DNA from: Prevotella sp.
GTDB taxonomy: Bacteria; Bacteroidota; Bacteroidia; Bacteroidales; Bacteroidaceae
Assembly (NCBI GenBank): GCA_017541365.1
Contig: JAFXZF010000100.1
Location: 1-64,000 of the forward strand
Length of the DNA: 64,000 bases
Direction of reading: 5' to 3'
The translations under genes and the position numbers were made by a program. Positions within the stretch are counted from its first letter, which is position 1. Each line of letters begins with the position of its first letter. The notes below the pieces were generated by a model. The model did not search any database. It was not told the DNA's origin and saw nothing but the letters and a program-made list of their open reading frames with translations. Below are positions 8,127 to 15,650 of the stretch, one piece after another.

Positions 8127-8626
8127 TAAAGAAGATATACGGTAAGGCCCCCAAATGGGGTGATGGATGCTACTTCAGCGAGACGGCTGCTGTAGTGGGT
8201 GATGTGACGATGGGTGACGAGTGCTCAATATGGTTTAGTGCTGTGGTGAGGGGCGATGTGGCTCCTGTCACTATGGGCAATCGTTGTAATGTGCAGGACT
8301 GTGCCTGTGTGCATGTAACAAATACTACAGGTCCTACAGTAATGGAGGATGATGTCACCATAGGCCATAATGCTACGGTGCATGCTTGCACTTTGAGGAA
8401 AGGTTGCCTCATAGGTATGGGAGCTACGGTGCTTGACGGTGCCGATGTTGGCGAGGGTGCCATCATCGCTGCAGGTGCCTTGGTGCTTGGCGGCACAAAG
8501 GTGGGCGACCACGAGATATGGGGTGGGGTGCCTGCAAAGTTTATCAAGAAGACTGCTCCCGACCAGGCAGAGAGCTTTGCAGCTCACTATGCAAAGTATG
8601 CCAAGGATTATCTGACTGAAGAATAA
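8117..8626 (+). CDS. Gamma-carbonic anhydrase family hexapeptide protein
   Basis: A 169-aa left-handed beta-helix protein of the YrdA/CaiE/PaaY group. Hexapeptide repeats run through residues 15-140. The metal-ligand histidines of gamma-carbonic anhydrases are visible in CVHVTN and in TIGHNATVHAC. RGDVAPVTMG and the late WGGVPAKFIKK segment are also typical. The likely reaction is reversible hydration of CO2, though some family members have other or unknown roles. Its start overlaps the end of the transferase gene; a strong terminator follows. Confidence 0.88.
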   Translation: MAIIKKIYGKAPKWGDGCYFSETAAVVGDVTMGDECSIWFSAVVRGDVAPVTMGNRCNVQDCACVHVTNTTGPTVMEDDVTIGHNATVHACTLRKGCLIGMGATVLDGADVGEGAIIAAGALVLGGTKVGDHEIWGGVPAKFIKKTAPDQAESFAAHYAKYAKDYLTEE

Positions 8627-8666
8627 TAGTCTTGTAACTATAGCTGATAAGAATGGTAGAAAATAC

Positions 8667-8702
8667 AAAAAAGGCTCTTCTCATCACGAGAGGAGCCTTT
8701 TT
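8667..8702. terminator. Two-way terminator
   Basis: AAAAAGGCTC and GAGCCTTTTT flank a TCTC/GAGA inner stem. A and T runs on the two sides allow it to work for the carbonic anhydrase gene (plus) and the candidate RNA (minus). Confidence 0.85.
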
Positions 8703-8795
8703 GTTTATCCTTGTGTTTTCTATACTTTTACCTAAACGTGTTCTATTGAGGTTGGAACTTTTCTTCTTACTCACTATGATGTGAGCTGTGTTGTA
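8667..8795 (-). ncRNA. Candidate small RNA, about 130 nt
   Basis: A minus-strand promoter (TTG 8831-8829, 20 bases, TAATTTTG 8808-8801) would start a transcript near 8795 that ends at the two-way terminator. Nothing on this strand looks like a real gene. The terminator loop carries GTGA, as in the larger candidate RNA near 4.4 kb, and both contain a GGATAA segment. Evidence is promoter plus terminator only. Confidence 0.35.
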
Positions 8796-8800
8796 CGACG

Positions 8801-8831
8801 CAAAATTAGCAATTGTGTGCGTACACACCAA
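8801..8831 (-). promoter_or_regulatory. Minus-strand promoter of the candidate small RNA
   Basis: TTG(8831-8829)-20 bases-TAATTTTG(8808-8801). A TGTGTGC/GTACACA palindrome fills the spacer. Confidence 0.5.
8814..8827. promoter_or_regulatory. Palindrome TGTGTGCGTACACA, possible operator
   Basis: Arms TGTGTGC and GTACACA pair with one mismatch. It lies between the -33 and -7 boxes of a minus-strand promoter and is related to the sites at 4771 and 15439. Confidence 0.4.
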
Positions 8832-8893
8832 ACGATTTTCATGTTTTTTTATTTTTTTCTTAAGTTTTTTGATGAAAATCAATTGTTTTTTAT

Positions 8894-8901
8894 TATCTTT
8901 G
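8894..8901 (+). promoter_or_regulatory. -7 promoter box of the GSCFA gene
   Basis: TATCTTTG with only 5 bases before ATG 8907, so the transcript probably begins at or next to the start codon. Confidence 0.65.
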
Positions 8902-8906
8902 CACAA

Positions 8907-9695
8907 ATGCTTCTTCAAACAAAAGTAGAAATACACAAAGCATCGTTTGAGATAACACCGACGGATAGGTTGTTGTTCGTCGGCTCTTGTTTTGCCGACA
9001 ATATCGGTAAACGATTCGCTGACAATAAGTTTCGTGCCGTGACAAACCCCTACGGCGTGATGTACAACCCCGCGAGCGTCATGCATACTATAGATAAGGT
9101 GAACGAGAATTTCGACGTGGCAGTGCTCACCCTCGGCACCAACCATGTGTATATACTCAAAGAGACGGGGCAGATAGTAGATAACTGCAGGAAAATGCCT
9201 CAAAAACTATTTGAAGAATGCGAGCTGACAGTGGATGAGTGTGAGGGATATCTCCGTAAGGCTATGCAGAGGCTAAGGGAGCGGAATGCTGACGTGAAGG
9301 TGATAATAACCGTCAGCCCTATCAGATATGCAAAGTATGGGTATCACGGAAGCAGACTGTCAAAGGCGACCTTGTTGCTCGCTGCAGAGAGGCTGGTGAA
9401 AGACGGTGGGGTGGAGTATTTCCCTGCCTATGAGATAATGAACGACGAACTAAGAGATTACAGATTTTATGAACCGGACATGCTTCATCCATCCACTCAG
9501 GCAGTGGACTACATTTATGAACGATTTAAGGAGGTATTCTTCAGCAAAGATGCTACACAAATGGAGAAGGAATGGCAACCCATCAGCCAAGCACTGAGGC
9601 ACCGCCCCTTCAGTCCTGAGAGCGAAGAGTATAGGTCTTTTCTCGAAAAAGCCAAGAACGACGAGCAACGTTTTATAGAGAAATGGAGATTATAA
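8907..9695 (+). CDS. GSCFA domain-containing protein
   Basis: The 262-aa protein carries the motif that names its family, GSCFADNIGKRF near residues 26-37, followed by TNPYGVMYNPASV and LGTNHVYI. GSCFA proteins are SGNH-hydrolase-like; the late DMLHPSTQAVDYI segment fits an Asp-His catalytic pair. Substrate unknown. The frame is open from 8781, but the promoter box at 8894 rules that out and ATG 8907 is used. No Shine-Dalgarno fits in the 5 bases between promoter and ATG. It overlaps the biotin ligase gene by 13 bp. Confidence 0.85.
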   Translation: MLLQTKVEIHKASFEITPTDRLLFVGSCFADNIGKRFADNKFRAVTNPYGVMYNPASVMHTIDKVNENFDVAVLTLGTNHVYILKETGQIVDNCRKMPQKLFEECELTVDECEGYLRKAMQRLRERNADVKVIITVSPIRYAKYGYHGSRLSKATLLLAAERLVKDGGVEYFPAYEIMNDELRDYRFYEPDMLHPSTQAVDYIYERFKEVFFSKDATQMEKEWQPISQALRHRPFSPESEEYRSFLEKAKNDEQRFIEKWRL

Positions 9696-10411
9696 AACTC
9701 ACCGACATACCCTCAACCAATGACTACCTGCTGGAGCTTAACACTGACAGGGAAATATGTGCCGTGACTGACTATCAGTCTGCTGGCAAAGGCATGGATA
9801 CTAATACGTGGGAGAGTGAGAAAGGCAAAAACCTGCTGTTCTCCTTATTAGTTCACCCTACCTGGCTTCCCATACAGGAACAGTATATCATGTCGATGGC
9901 AGAGGCTCTGGCAGTGGTGGCTTCTCTGCGACGATATGTGGAGGGGACTGGTGCCGAGGTTCTTATCAAGTGGCCTAATGATATTTACCTGGGCGACAGA
10001 AAACTCAGTGGCACACGTATAGATGCCAATCTACAGGGGAGTACGATACGTGATATGGTTATCGGCACGGGTATCAACATCAATCAAACCACCTTCTCAG
10101 ACAAAGTGCCCAATCCTGTTTCTCTCAAACAGGTGACAAATAAGACGTATGACGTCGAGGAAATTCTTGACAGCATATTAGCAAACTTCTACGAGTATCA
10201 CGAGTTGCTACATAATGGCGGAAAAGAAGATATTATACGCAAATATCACGAGAAATTGTATCGCCGTGAGGGATTCCATAGATATGAGGATGGAGCGGGG
10301 GAGTTTGAGGCCGAACTGGTCGAGGTCTCCGCAAATGGCATCATGACGCTAAGACGTAAAGATGGCATTCTCAGTTCATACGAATTTAAAGAGGTGAGAT
10401 TCCTAATGTAG
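9683..10411 (+). CDS. birA: Biotin--[acetyl-CoA-carboxylase] ligase, class I
   Basis: The 242-aa protein attaches biotin to the carboxyl carrier protein of acetyl-CoA carboxylase. The biotinyl-AMP loop is SAGKGMDTNTWES (usually GRGRxGRxW) near residue 32, followed by the catalytic KWPNDIYLGDRKLSG near residue 95 and IGTGININ. It lacks the N-terminal DNA-binding domain of the E. coli repressor type, so it should be enzyme only. The start is inside the end of the GSCFA gene, which suggests translational coupling. A 74-bp AT-rich spacer with short ATAACGAAAT-like repeats follows. Confidence 0.9.
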   Translation: MEIIKLTDIPSTNDYLLELNTDREICAVTDYQSAGKGMDTNTWESEKGKNLLFSLLVHPTWLPIQEQYIMSMAEALAVVASLRRYVEGTGAEVLIKWPNDIYLGDRKLSGTRIDANLQGSTIRDMVIGTGININQTTFSDKVPNPVSLKQVTNKTYDVEEILDSILANFYEYHELLHNGGKEDIIRKYHEKLYRREGFHRYEDGAGEFEAELVEVSANGIMTLRRKDGILSSYEFKEVRFLM

Positions 10412-10485
10412 AAATAACGAAATACTGAAATATCAAAATAACACAATAACGAACAAAACAAAACAAAAAAAATAAAGAAAGCACT

Positions 10486-11193
10486 ATGAAGTTTAAAAGG
10501 ATTTTACTTAAGCTCTCAGGCGAGAGCCTTCAGGGAGAACAGGGGTATGGTATCGACGTAAACCGTCTCAACGACTATGCTCGTCAGATTAAGGAGATAG
10601 CCGATATGGGCGTTGAGATAGGCATCGTCATCGGTGGTGGCAATATCTTTCGTGGGCTGTCAGGCGCAGGCAAGGGCTTTGACCGTGTGAAGGGCGACCA
10701 GATGGGTATGTGTGCTACGGTAATCAACTCGCTCGGCCTGTCATCAGCCCTCGGTGCCATAGGTCAGAAGAACCGCGTGCTGACAGCTATCCGTATGGAA
10801 CCCATAGGCGAGTTTTATACCAAGTGGAAGGCTATTGAGGCTATGCAACAGGGCGAGGTGGTCATCATGAGTGGTGGCACGGGAAATCCATATTTCACCA
10901 CTGATACAGGTTCCTCTCTGCGTGGCATAGAGATAGAGGCCGATGTGATGCTGAAAGGTACACGTGTTGATGGCATCTATACTGCTGACCCCGAGAAAGA
11001 CCCTACGGCAACGAAGTTCCATGATATAACCTACCAGGACGTCATAGCAAAGGGGTTGAAGGTGATGGATGTCACCGCCACAGCTATGTGTATGCAGAAT
11101 AACCTGCCCATCTACGTGTTCAACATGGACATTGTAGGCAACCTCAAGAAGGTGATGGAAGGTGAAGAAATTGGCACTCTTGTGCATAATTAG
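10486..11193 (+). CDS. pyrH: UMP kinase
   Basis: PyrH phosphorylates UMP to UDP with ATP in pyrimidine nucleotide synthesis. The 235-aa amino-acid-kinase-family protein has KLSGESL at the start, the glycine-rich IGGGNIFRG near residue 47, the GDQMGM segment, and GTRVDGIYTADPEKDP near 160. Length is normal. An AAAGAAAG purine run precedes the ATG. The following nucleoside kinase starts 30 bp later, so both pyrimidine-related genes may be co-transcribed. Confidence 0.95.
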   Translation: MKFKRILLKLSGESLQGEQGYGIDVNRLNDYARQIKEIADMGVEIGIVIGGGNIFRGLSGAGKGFDRVKGDQMGMCATVINSLGLSSALGAIGQKNRVLTAIRMEPIGEFYTKWKAIEAMQQGEVVIMSGGTGNPYFTTDTGSSLRGIEIEADVMLKGTRVDGIYTADPEKDPTATKFHDITYQDVIAKGLKVMDVTATAMCMQNNLPIYVFNMDIVGNLKKVMEGEEIGTLVHN

Positions 11194-11223
11194 TTCACAG
11201 TTTACAATTCATAGTTCACAGTT

Positions 11224-12669
11224 ATGAGAAGAGAGTACGTTCGCACCTTGTTCCTTATACTTTGTAAGGCTGTGCACGACCTATATCCAGAGGGGAGCAT
11301 AAAGATAATGTTTCCTGTGAGCAACGGCTATTACTGCGAACTGCAGATAGGCGAAGTGCTGAGTCCGGAGATTGTTGCCGACATACGCCATCGTATGCGT
11401 GATATAATAAAGAAGGATATCCCGATAGTTGCCCATAAGAAACCCAAAGAGGAGGTTCTCAAGGTCTTTGAGGGAGATGAGTCTAAGATACGCCTGATGG
11501 AGAGTCTCAACACCAAGACGTTGCGCTATTGCTCGCTTGACGGCTATAACGACACCTTCTACAACTATATGTTGTCGAGTACGGGTGAGGTGAAGTTGTT
11601 TGGTTTGGAGTTGTACTATAATGGTATGCTGCTGCGTGTGCCTGATTCTAATGACCCAAAGAAACTGGGCAAGTATATACGTCAGGACAAGATGTTTGAT
11701 GTCTTTATGTCAAACCACAGATGGCAGAATCGTATGGGTATCAGCAATGTCGGTACGCTTAATAAAGCCATCGAGGCCGGATATAGTTCACAACTTATAA
11801 CGGTATTTGAGGCGATGCAGGAGAAGAATCTGTCCAGGATAGCCGATGATATCGCTTCTCGTCCTGATGTTAGGGTGATACTTATAGCTGGTCCTTCAAG
11901 CAGCGGTAAGACCACAACGTGCAAACGACTGTCCGTTCAGATGGTGGTAAACGGTGTGTATCCCAAACAGATTTCAATGGATGACTATTATGTTGACCGT
12001 GAACTCTCACCTCGTGACGAAAACGGAGATTACGACTTTGAGTCCATCCATGCTCTCAATCTTAACCTTTTCAATGAACATGTCAATGCTCTCATAAACG
12101 GGGAGGCAGTAGAACTGCCACGTTACAATTTTAAGACTGGTAAGAGCGAGAAGTCAGGTAAGATGATGAAGTTGGAGAAAGACGAGATGCTCCTGATAGA
12201 AGGCATCCACGCCCTCAATCCCGAATTAACTGCTGATATACCTCAACGTCAGATATATCGTCTCTACGCATCAGCGCTAACGACGATAACGCTTGATGAT
12301 CACAACTACATACCCACGACGGATAATCGTCTCTTGCGTCGTATGGTTCGTGATCATAAGTATCGTGGTACATCGGCTGAGACGACGTTGGAGCGTTGGT
12401 CGTCAGTGCGTAGGGGAGAAGACAAGTGGATATTCCCTTATCAAGAGAATGCCGATGCCGTGTTTAATACCGCATTGTTGTTTGAACTTGCGGTGCTTAA
12501 ACCTCAGGCAGAGCCTCTCTTGGCAGCAGTTCATAAGGGTTCACCCATGTACGATGAGGCAAAGCGGCTCAGAAGTTTCCTGCGCCATGTTGTCCCCATG
12601 TCGGAGGAACAGGTTCCTCCTACCTCACTTCTTAGAGAGTTTCTTGGTGGCAGTAGTTTTGAGTATTAA
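11224..12669 (+). CDS. Uridine kinase-like nucleoside kinase, apparently lacking the N-terminal TGS part
   Basis: The 481-aa protein has a C-terminal P-loop kinase domain of the uridine kinase/phosphoribulokinase type: Walker A IAGPSSSGKTTTCKRL near residue 220 and ISMDDYYVD after it. The N-terminal part resembles the second additional domain of threonyl-tRNA synthetases (VSNGYYCEL, HRMRDIIKKDIPI). Homologues I know of in Bacteroidota begin with a further TGS-like stretch of about 70 residues; here the first residues (RREYVRTLFLILC) align with the segment after it, and the upstream DNA is a short repeat spacer with no room for more. The precise substrate is uncertain. Confidence 0.83.
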   Translation: MRREYVRTLFLILCKAVHDLYPEGSIKIMFPVSNGYYCELQIGEVLSPEIVADIRHRMRDIIKKDIPIVAHKKPKEEVLKVFEGDESKIRLMESLNTKTLRYCSLDGYNDTFYNYMLSSTGEVKLFGLELYYNGMLLRVPDSNDPKKLGKYIRQDKMFDVFMSNHRWQNRMGISNVGTLNKAIEAGYSSQLITVFEAMQEKNLSRIADDIASRPDVRVILIAGPSSSGKTTTCKRLSVQMVVNGVYPKQISMDDYYVDRELSPRDENGDYDFESIHALNLNLFNEHVNALINGEAVELPRYNFKTGKSEKSGKMMKLEKDEMLLIEGIHALNPELTADIPQRQIYRLYASALTTITLDDHNYIPTTDNRLLRRMVRDHKYRGTSAETTLERWSSVRRGEDKWIFPYQENADAVFNTALLFELAVLKPQAEPLLAAVHKGSPMYDEAKRLRSFLRHVVPMSEEQVPPTSLLREFLGGSSFEY

Positions 12670-12680
12670 GGTGTTAATTC

Positions 12681-12711
12681 TTGCATAGTCCAAAATAAAT
12701 TGTTACCTTTG
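12681..12711 (+). promoter_or_regulatory. Promoter of glnN
   Basis: TTG at 12681-12683 and TACCTTTG at 12704-12711, spacing 20, leaving a leader of about 28 bases. Confidence 0.65.
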
Positions 12712-12744
12712 CATCAAATTTTTAAAAAAGATTAGCATTACTAT

Positions 12745-14931
12745 ATGGCAAAACTAAGATTCCAGATGGTTGGCGAGGCTTTCAGGAAGCAGCCGCTTGA
12801 CGTTCCCACACCATCAGAACGCCCCTCCGAATTCTTTGCGAAGTACGTGTTCAACAAAGCAAAGATGCAGAAGTATCTCCCCAAGGAGGCCTATGACAAG
12901 ATGATGGATGTCATCGACAATGGTGCTCCTCTTGACCGTGCTACAGCTGACATGGCGGCAGAGGGTATGAAGAAGTGGGCTATGGAACTTGGTGTGACTC
13001 ATTGTACACACTGGTTTCAGCCTCTCACCGACACGACTGCCGAGAAGCACGATGCCTTTGTGGAGCATGATGGCAAGGGTGGTATGATAGAGCGTTTTGA
13101 GGGTAAGTCGCTCGTGCAGCAGGAGCCTGATGCCTCATCTTTCCCTTCTGGTGGCATACGCTCTACCTTCGAGGCACGCGGATATTCTGCCTGGGATCCA
13201 ACATCGCCAGTATTTGTCATCGGCGATACACTGATGATACCCACCGTGTTTATATCATATACTGGTGAGGCACTTGACTACAAGACACCATTGCTCAAGT
13301 CACTGCGCGCCATCAATGAGGCGGCAACAGCTGTCGTTGAATATTTCAATCCTGAGGTAAAGAAAGTTATCTCCAACCTTGGTTGGGAACAGGAGTATTT
13401 CCTCATCGATGAGGGTTTGTACTCAGCACGTCCTGACCTCCTGCTCACAGGTAGGACACTGATGGGTCACTCCTCTGCCAAAGACCAACAGATGGACGAC
13501 CATTACTTTGGTTCTATACCAGAGCGTGTGGCTGCCTTTATGAAAGACCTTGAGATACAGGCTCTCGAACTTGGCATACCTTGCAAGACACGTCATAACG
13601 AGGTGGCACCCAACCAGTTTGAGCTTGCGCCAATCTATGAGGAGATGAATCTCGCCATAGACCACAATATGCTTATCATGTCACTCATGAAGAAGGTGGC
13701 GCGTAAGCATGGATTCCGTTGCCTGCTTCATGAGAAACCATTCGACGGCGTCAATGGTTCTGGTAAGCACAACAACTGGTCTCTTGCCACCGACACGGGC
13801 ATACTGCTCCATGCACCAGGCAAAGATGACCTCAGCAACCTGCGTTTCGTCACCTTTGTAGTGGAGACGCTGATGGGTGTGTATAAGCACAACGGATTGC
13901 TTAAGGCATCCATCATGAGTGCCACCAACGCCCACCGTCTGGGTGGTCACGAGGCACCTCCTGTCATCGTCAGCTCTTTCCTCGGCCGTCAGCTCACTGA
14001 GATACTCGATCACCTCGAGAATTCCTCTGACGACACCATTGCCATAGCAGGCAAGGCGGGACTAAAACTCGATATCCCATCCATCCCAGAGTTGCTTATC
14101 GACAATACCGACCGCAACCGTACCTCACCATTCGCCTTTACGGGTAACAGGTTTGAGTTCCGTGCGCCAGGTAGTGAGGCCAACTGCGCTTCGGCTATGA
14201 TAGCCCTCAACAGTGCCGTTGCCGAGGCATTGGTAAGTTTCAAGAAGCGTGTTGATGCTTTGATAGTAGGTGGCAAAGAGAAAAATGCAGCCATCATAGC
14301 AGTACTGCGAGAGGATATCAAGGAGTGCAAACCGATACGTTTCGATGGCAACGGATATAGTGACGAGTGGAAGGTAGAAGCAGAGCGTCGTGGTCTCGAT
14401 GTGGAGACTTCATGTCCCGTTATCTTCGACCGTTACCTTGACAAGTCGTCCATCGATATGTTTGAGTCGCTCAATGTCATGACACGTAAGGAACTCGAGG
14501 CTCGCAACGAGATAAAGTGGGAGACATACACCAAGAAAGTACAGATAGAGGCACGCATCTTTGGTGATCTTTCTATCAATCATATCATACCACAGGTGGT
14601 GGGCTATCAAACCAAACTCGCTGAGAACGTTGCTGCACTGAAATCCATACTTCCTACCGAGCAATTCAAGACTCTCGCAGCATCCAACCTTGCACTTATC
14701 TCCGAGATAGCAGAACGCATAAAAGCTATTGAGGAAGGTTGTACGGCACTTACCGAAGCACGTAAGGTGGCAAACAAGGTGGAGGAAGCTCGCGAGCGTG
14801 CCATCCGCTATCACGACACCGTAGCACCGCTTATGACAGAGATACGATATCACATCGACAAACTCGAAGCAAAGGTTGACGATGAGGTGTGGACCCTGCC
14901 AAAGTATCGCGAGATGCTGTTTATGAGGTAA
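12745..14931 (+). CDS. glnN: Glutamine synthetase type III
   Basis: GSIII makes glutamine from glutamate, ammonia and ATP. The 728-aa length and the GSIII-specific N-terminal region separate it from the shorter type I and II enzymes. Conserved pieces include WEQEYFLID (near 215), HNEVAPNQFELAPIYEE (near 290), the glycine-rich NGSGKHNNWSL (near 340), and the NRTSPFAFTGNRFEFRAPGS active-site stretch (near 455-475). The C-terminal NHIIPQVVGYQ segment is also typical. It has its own promoter. The gene on the other strand converges 12 bp after the stop. Confidence 0.96.
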   Translation: MAKLRFQMVGEAFRKQPLDVPTPSERPSEFFAKYVFNKAKMQKYLPKEAYDKMMDVIDNGAPLDRATADMAAEGMKKWAMELGVTHCTHWFQPLTDTTAEKHDAFVEHDGKGGMIERFEGKSLVQQEPDASSFPSGGIRSTFEARGYSAWDPTSPVFVIGDTLMIPTVFISYTGEALDYKTPLLKSLRAINEAATAVVEYFNPEVKKVISNLGWEQEYFLIDEGLYSARPDLLLTGRTLMGHSSAKDQQMDDHYFGSIPERVAAFMKDLEIQALELGIPCKTRHNEVAPNQFELAPIYEEMNLAIDHNMLIMSLMKKVARKHGFRCLLHEKPFDGVNGSGKHNNWSLATDTGILLHAPGKDDLSNLRFVTFVVETLMGVYKHNGLLKASIMSATNAHRLGGHEAPPVIVSSFLGRQLTEILDHLENSSDDTIAIAGKAGLKLDIPSIPELLIDNTDRNRTSPFAFTGNRFEFRAPGSEANCASAMIALNSAVAEALVSFKKRVDALIVGGKEKNAAIIAVLREDIKECKPIRFDGNGYSDEWKVEAERRGLDVETSCPVIFDRYLDKSSIDMFESLNVMTRKELEARNEIKWETYTKKVQIEARIFGDLSINHIIPQVVGYQTKLAENVAALKSILPTEQFKTLAASNLALISEIAERIKAIEEGCTALTEARKVANKVEEARERAIRYHDTVAPLMTEIRYHIDKLEAKVDDEVWTLPKYREMLFMR

Positions 14932-14943
14932 ACAGCTGCTTTC

Positions 14944-15270
14944 TTAAGCGAAGATATATTTACGCCACGCATAGTGACGGCGCAGAGAGGGATAGTCTAT
15001 GTCCCTCTCTTTTTCGTATGCCTCGCGCTCAAATGATATATTACGGTAAGCCGCATCCTTGTTGCGGTATATGATGAGTTTCACCACCCACTCCACAAGG
15101 TACCATATATAAAAAGGTATATACAGCATCTCCCTTTGTTGCATGGAGTGGATATATTCGTGACGCTTCTCCCTATCATCGAGTTTGCTACGGGAAAAGA
15201 TCACGCCGCACAGGTTAATAGCAGTGTAACCCTTCATCAGCGGCAGTGACGATATGTGTATAATCTTCAT
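14944..15270 (-). CDS. Small conserved membrane-associated protein with HExxH motif
   Basis: The 108-aa protein carries HEYIH near residue 41, the zinc-binding pattern of many metalloproteases, then a hydrophobic stretch (YIPFYIWYLVEWVVKLIIY) and ISFEREAYEKE, where a glutamate could be a third metal ligand. I recall similar short proteins across Bacteroidota, with the same HExxH - IPFYIWY - NISFEREAY layout, but no known function. ATG 15270 is chosen over 15279 because a TAACTTTG promoter box lies at 15284-15277, leaving a leader of at most a few bases. Protease activity is inference only. Confidence 0.75.
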   Translation of the reverse strand: MKIIHISSLPLMKGYTAINLCGVIFSRSKLDDREKRHEYIHSMQQREMLYIPFYIWYLVEWVVKLIIYRNKDAAYRNISFEREAYEKERDIDYPSLRRHYAWRKYIFA

Positions 15271-15276
15271 TGAGTG

Positions 15277-15284
15277 CAAAGTTA
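15277..15284 (-). promoter_or_regulatory. -7 promoter box of the HExxH gene
   Basis: TAACTTTG on the minus strand, 6 bases before ATG 15270; another case of almost no leader. Confidence 0.6.
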
Positions 15285-15387
15285 CTTTATTTTTTACAGT
15301 TTACAGTTTAGAGTTTACTGTTTTTCTGCTCGAAATCTAAAAATAAGTTAATTGTGTACGAAAACATTAATTTTTCTTGATATATGT

Positions 15388-15418
15388 TTGGTAAATACAT
15401 TTAATTTTGGTAACTTTG
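15388..15418 (+). promoter_or_regulatory. Promoter of the first pectate lyase gene
   Basis: TTG at 15388-15390 and TAACTTTG at 15411-15418, spacing 20. The leader to ATG 15651 is about 225 bases, the longest in this window. Confidence 0.65.
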
Positions 15419-15438
15419 CCCACAAATTAGTTAAAAAT

Positions 15439-15452
15439 TGTGCGCGAGCACA
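15439..15452. promoter_or_regulatory. Palindrome TGTGCGCGAGCACA, possible operator
   Basis: Arms TGTGC and GCACA pair perfectly around GCGA. It lies about 20 bases after the expected transcription start of the first pectate lyase gene, where a bound repressor would block elongation. A weaker related site, TGTGTACGAAAACA, lies about 25 bases upstream of the -33 element. Confidence 0.4.
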
Positions 15453-15523
15453 GTTTCCTTAACAGAAAAATAAGCTAACCAGGCTTTGATTGACTACAGA
15501 CTATACTTTTACTAACTTAGGAC

Positions 15524-15572
15524 ACACTACTATTTTTACAATCGCTAACTAGGTAACACTACTATTTTTACA
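15524..15572 (+). repeat. Direct repeat of 17 bp in the pectate lyase leader
   Basis: ACACTACTATTTTTACA occurs at 15524-15540 and 15556-15572. The rest of the leader up to 15650 is AT-rich without a recognisable riboswitch. Confidence 0.75.
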
Positions 15573-15650
15573 TTCATCATTTGAGGCTATTTACCAAGCT
15601 AACGACAACTAACATTAATATTTTTTTACTAACTAACTACTTTAAGACGT

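Noticed and set aside
8544..9203. A 219-codon minus-strand frame
   Set aside because: It covers the 3' end of the carbonic anhydrase gene, a terminator and the GSCFA start, and reads through AT-rich spacer.
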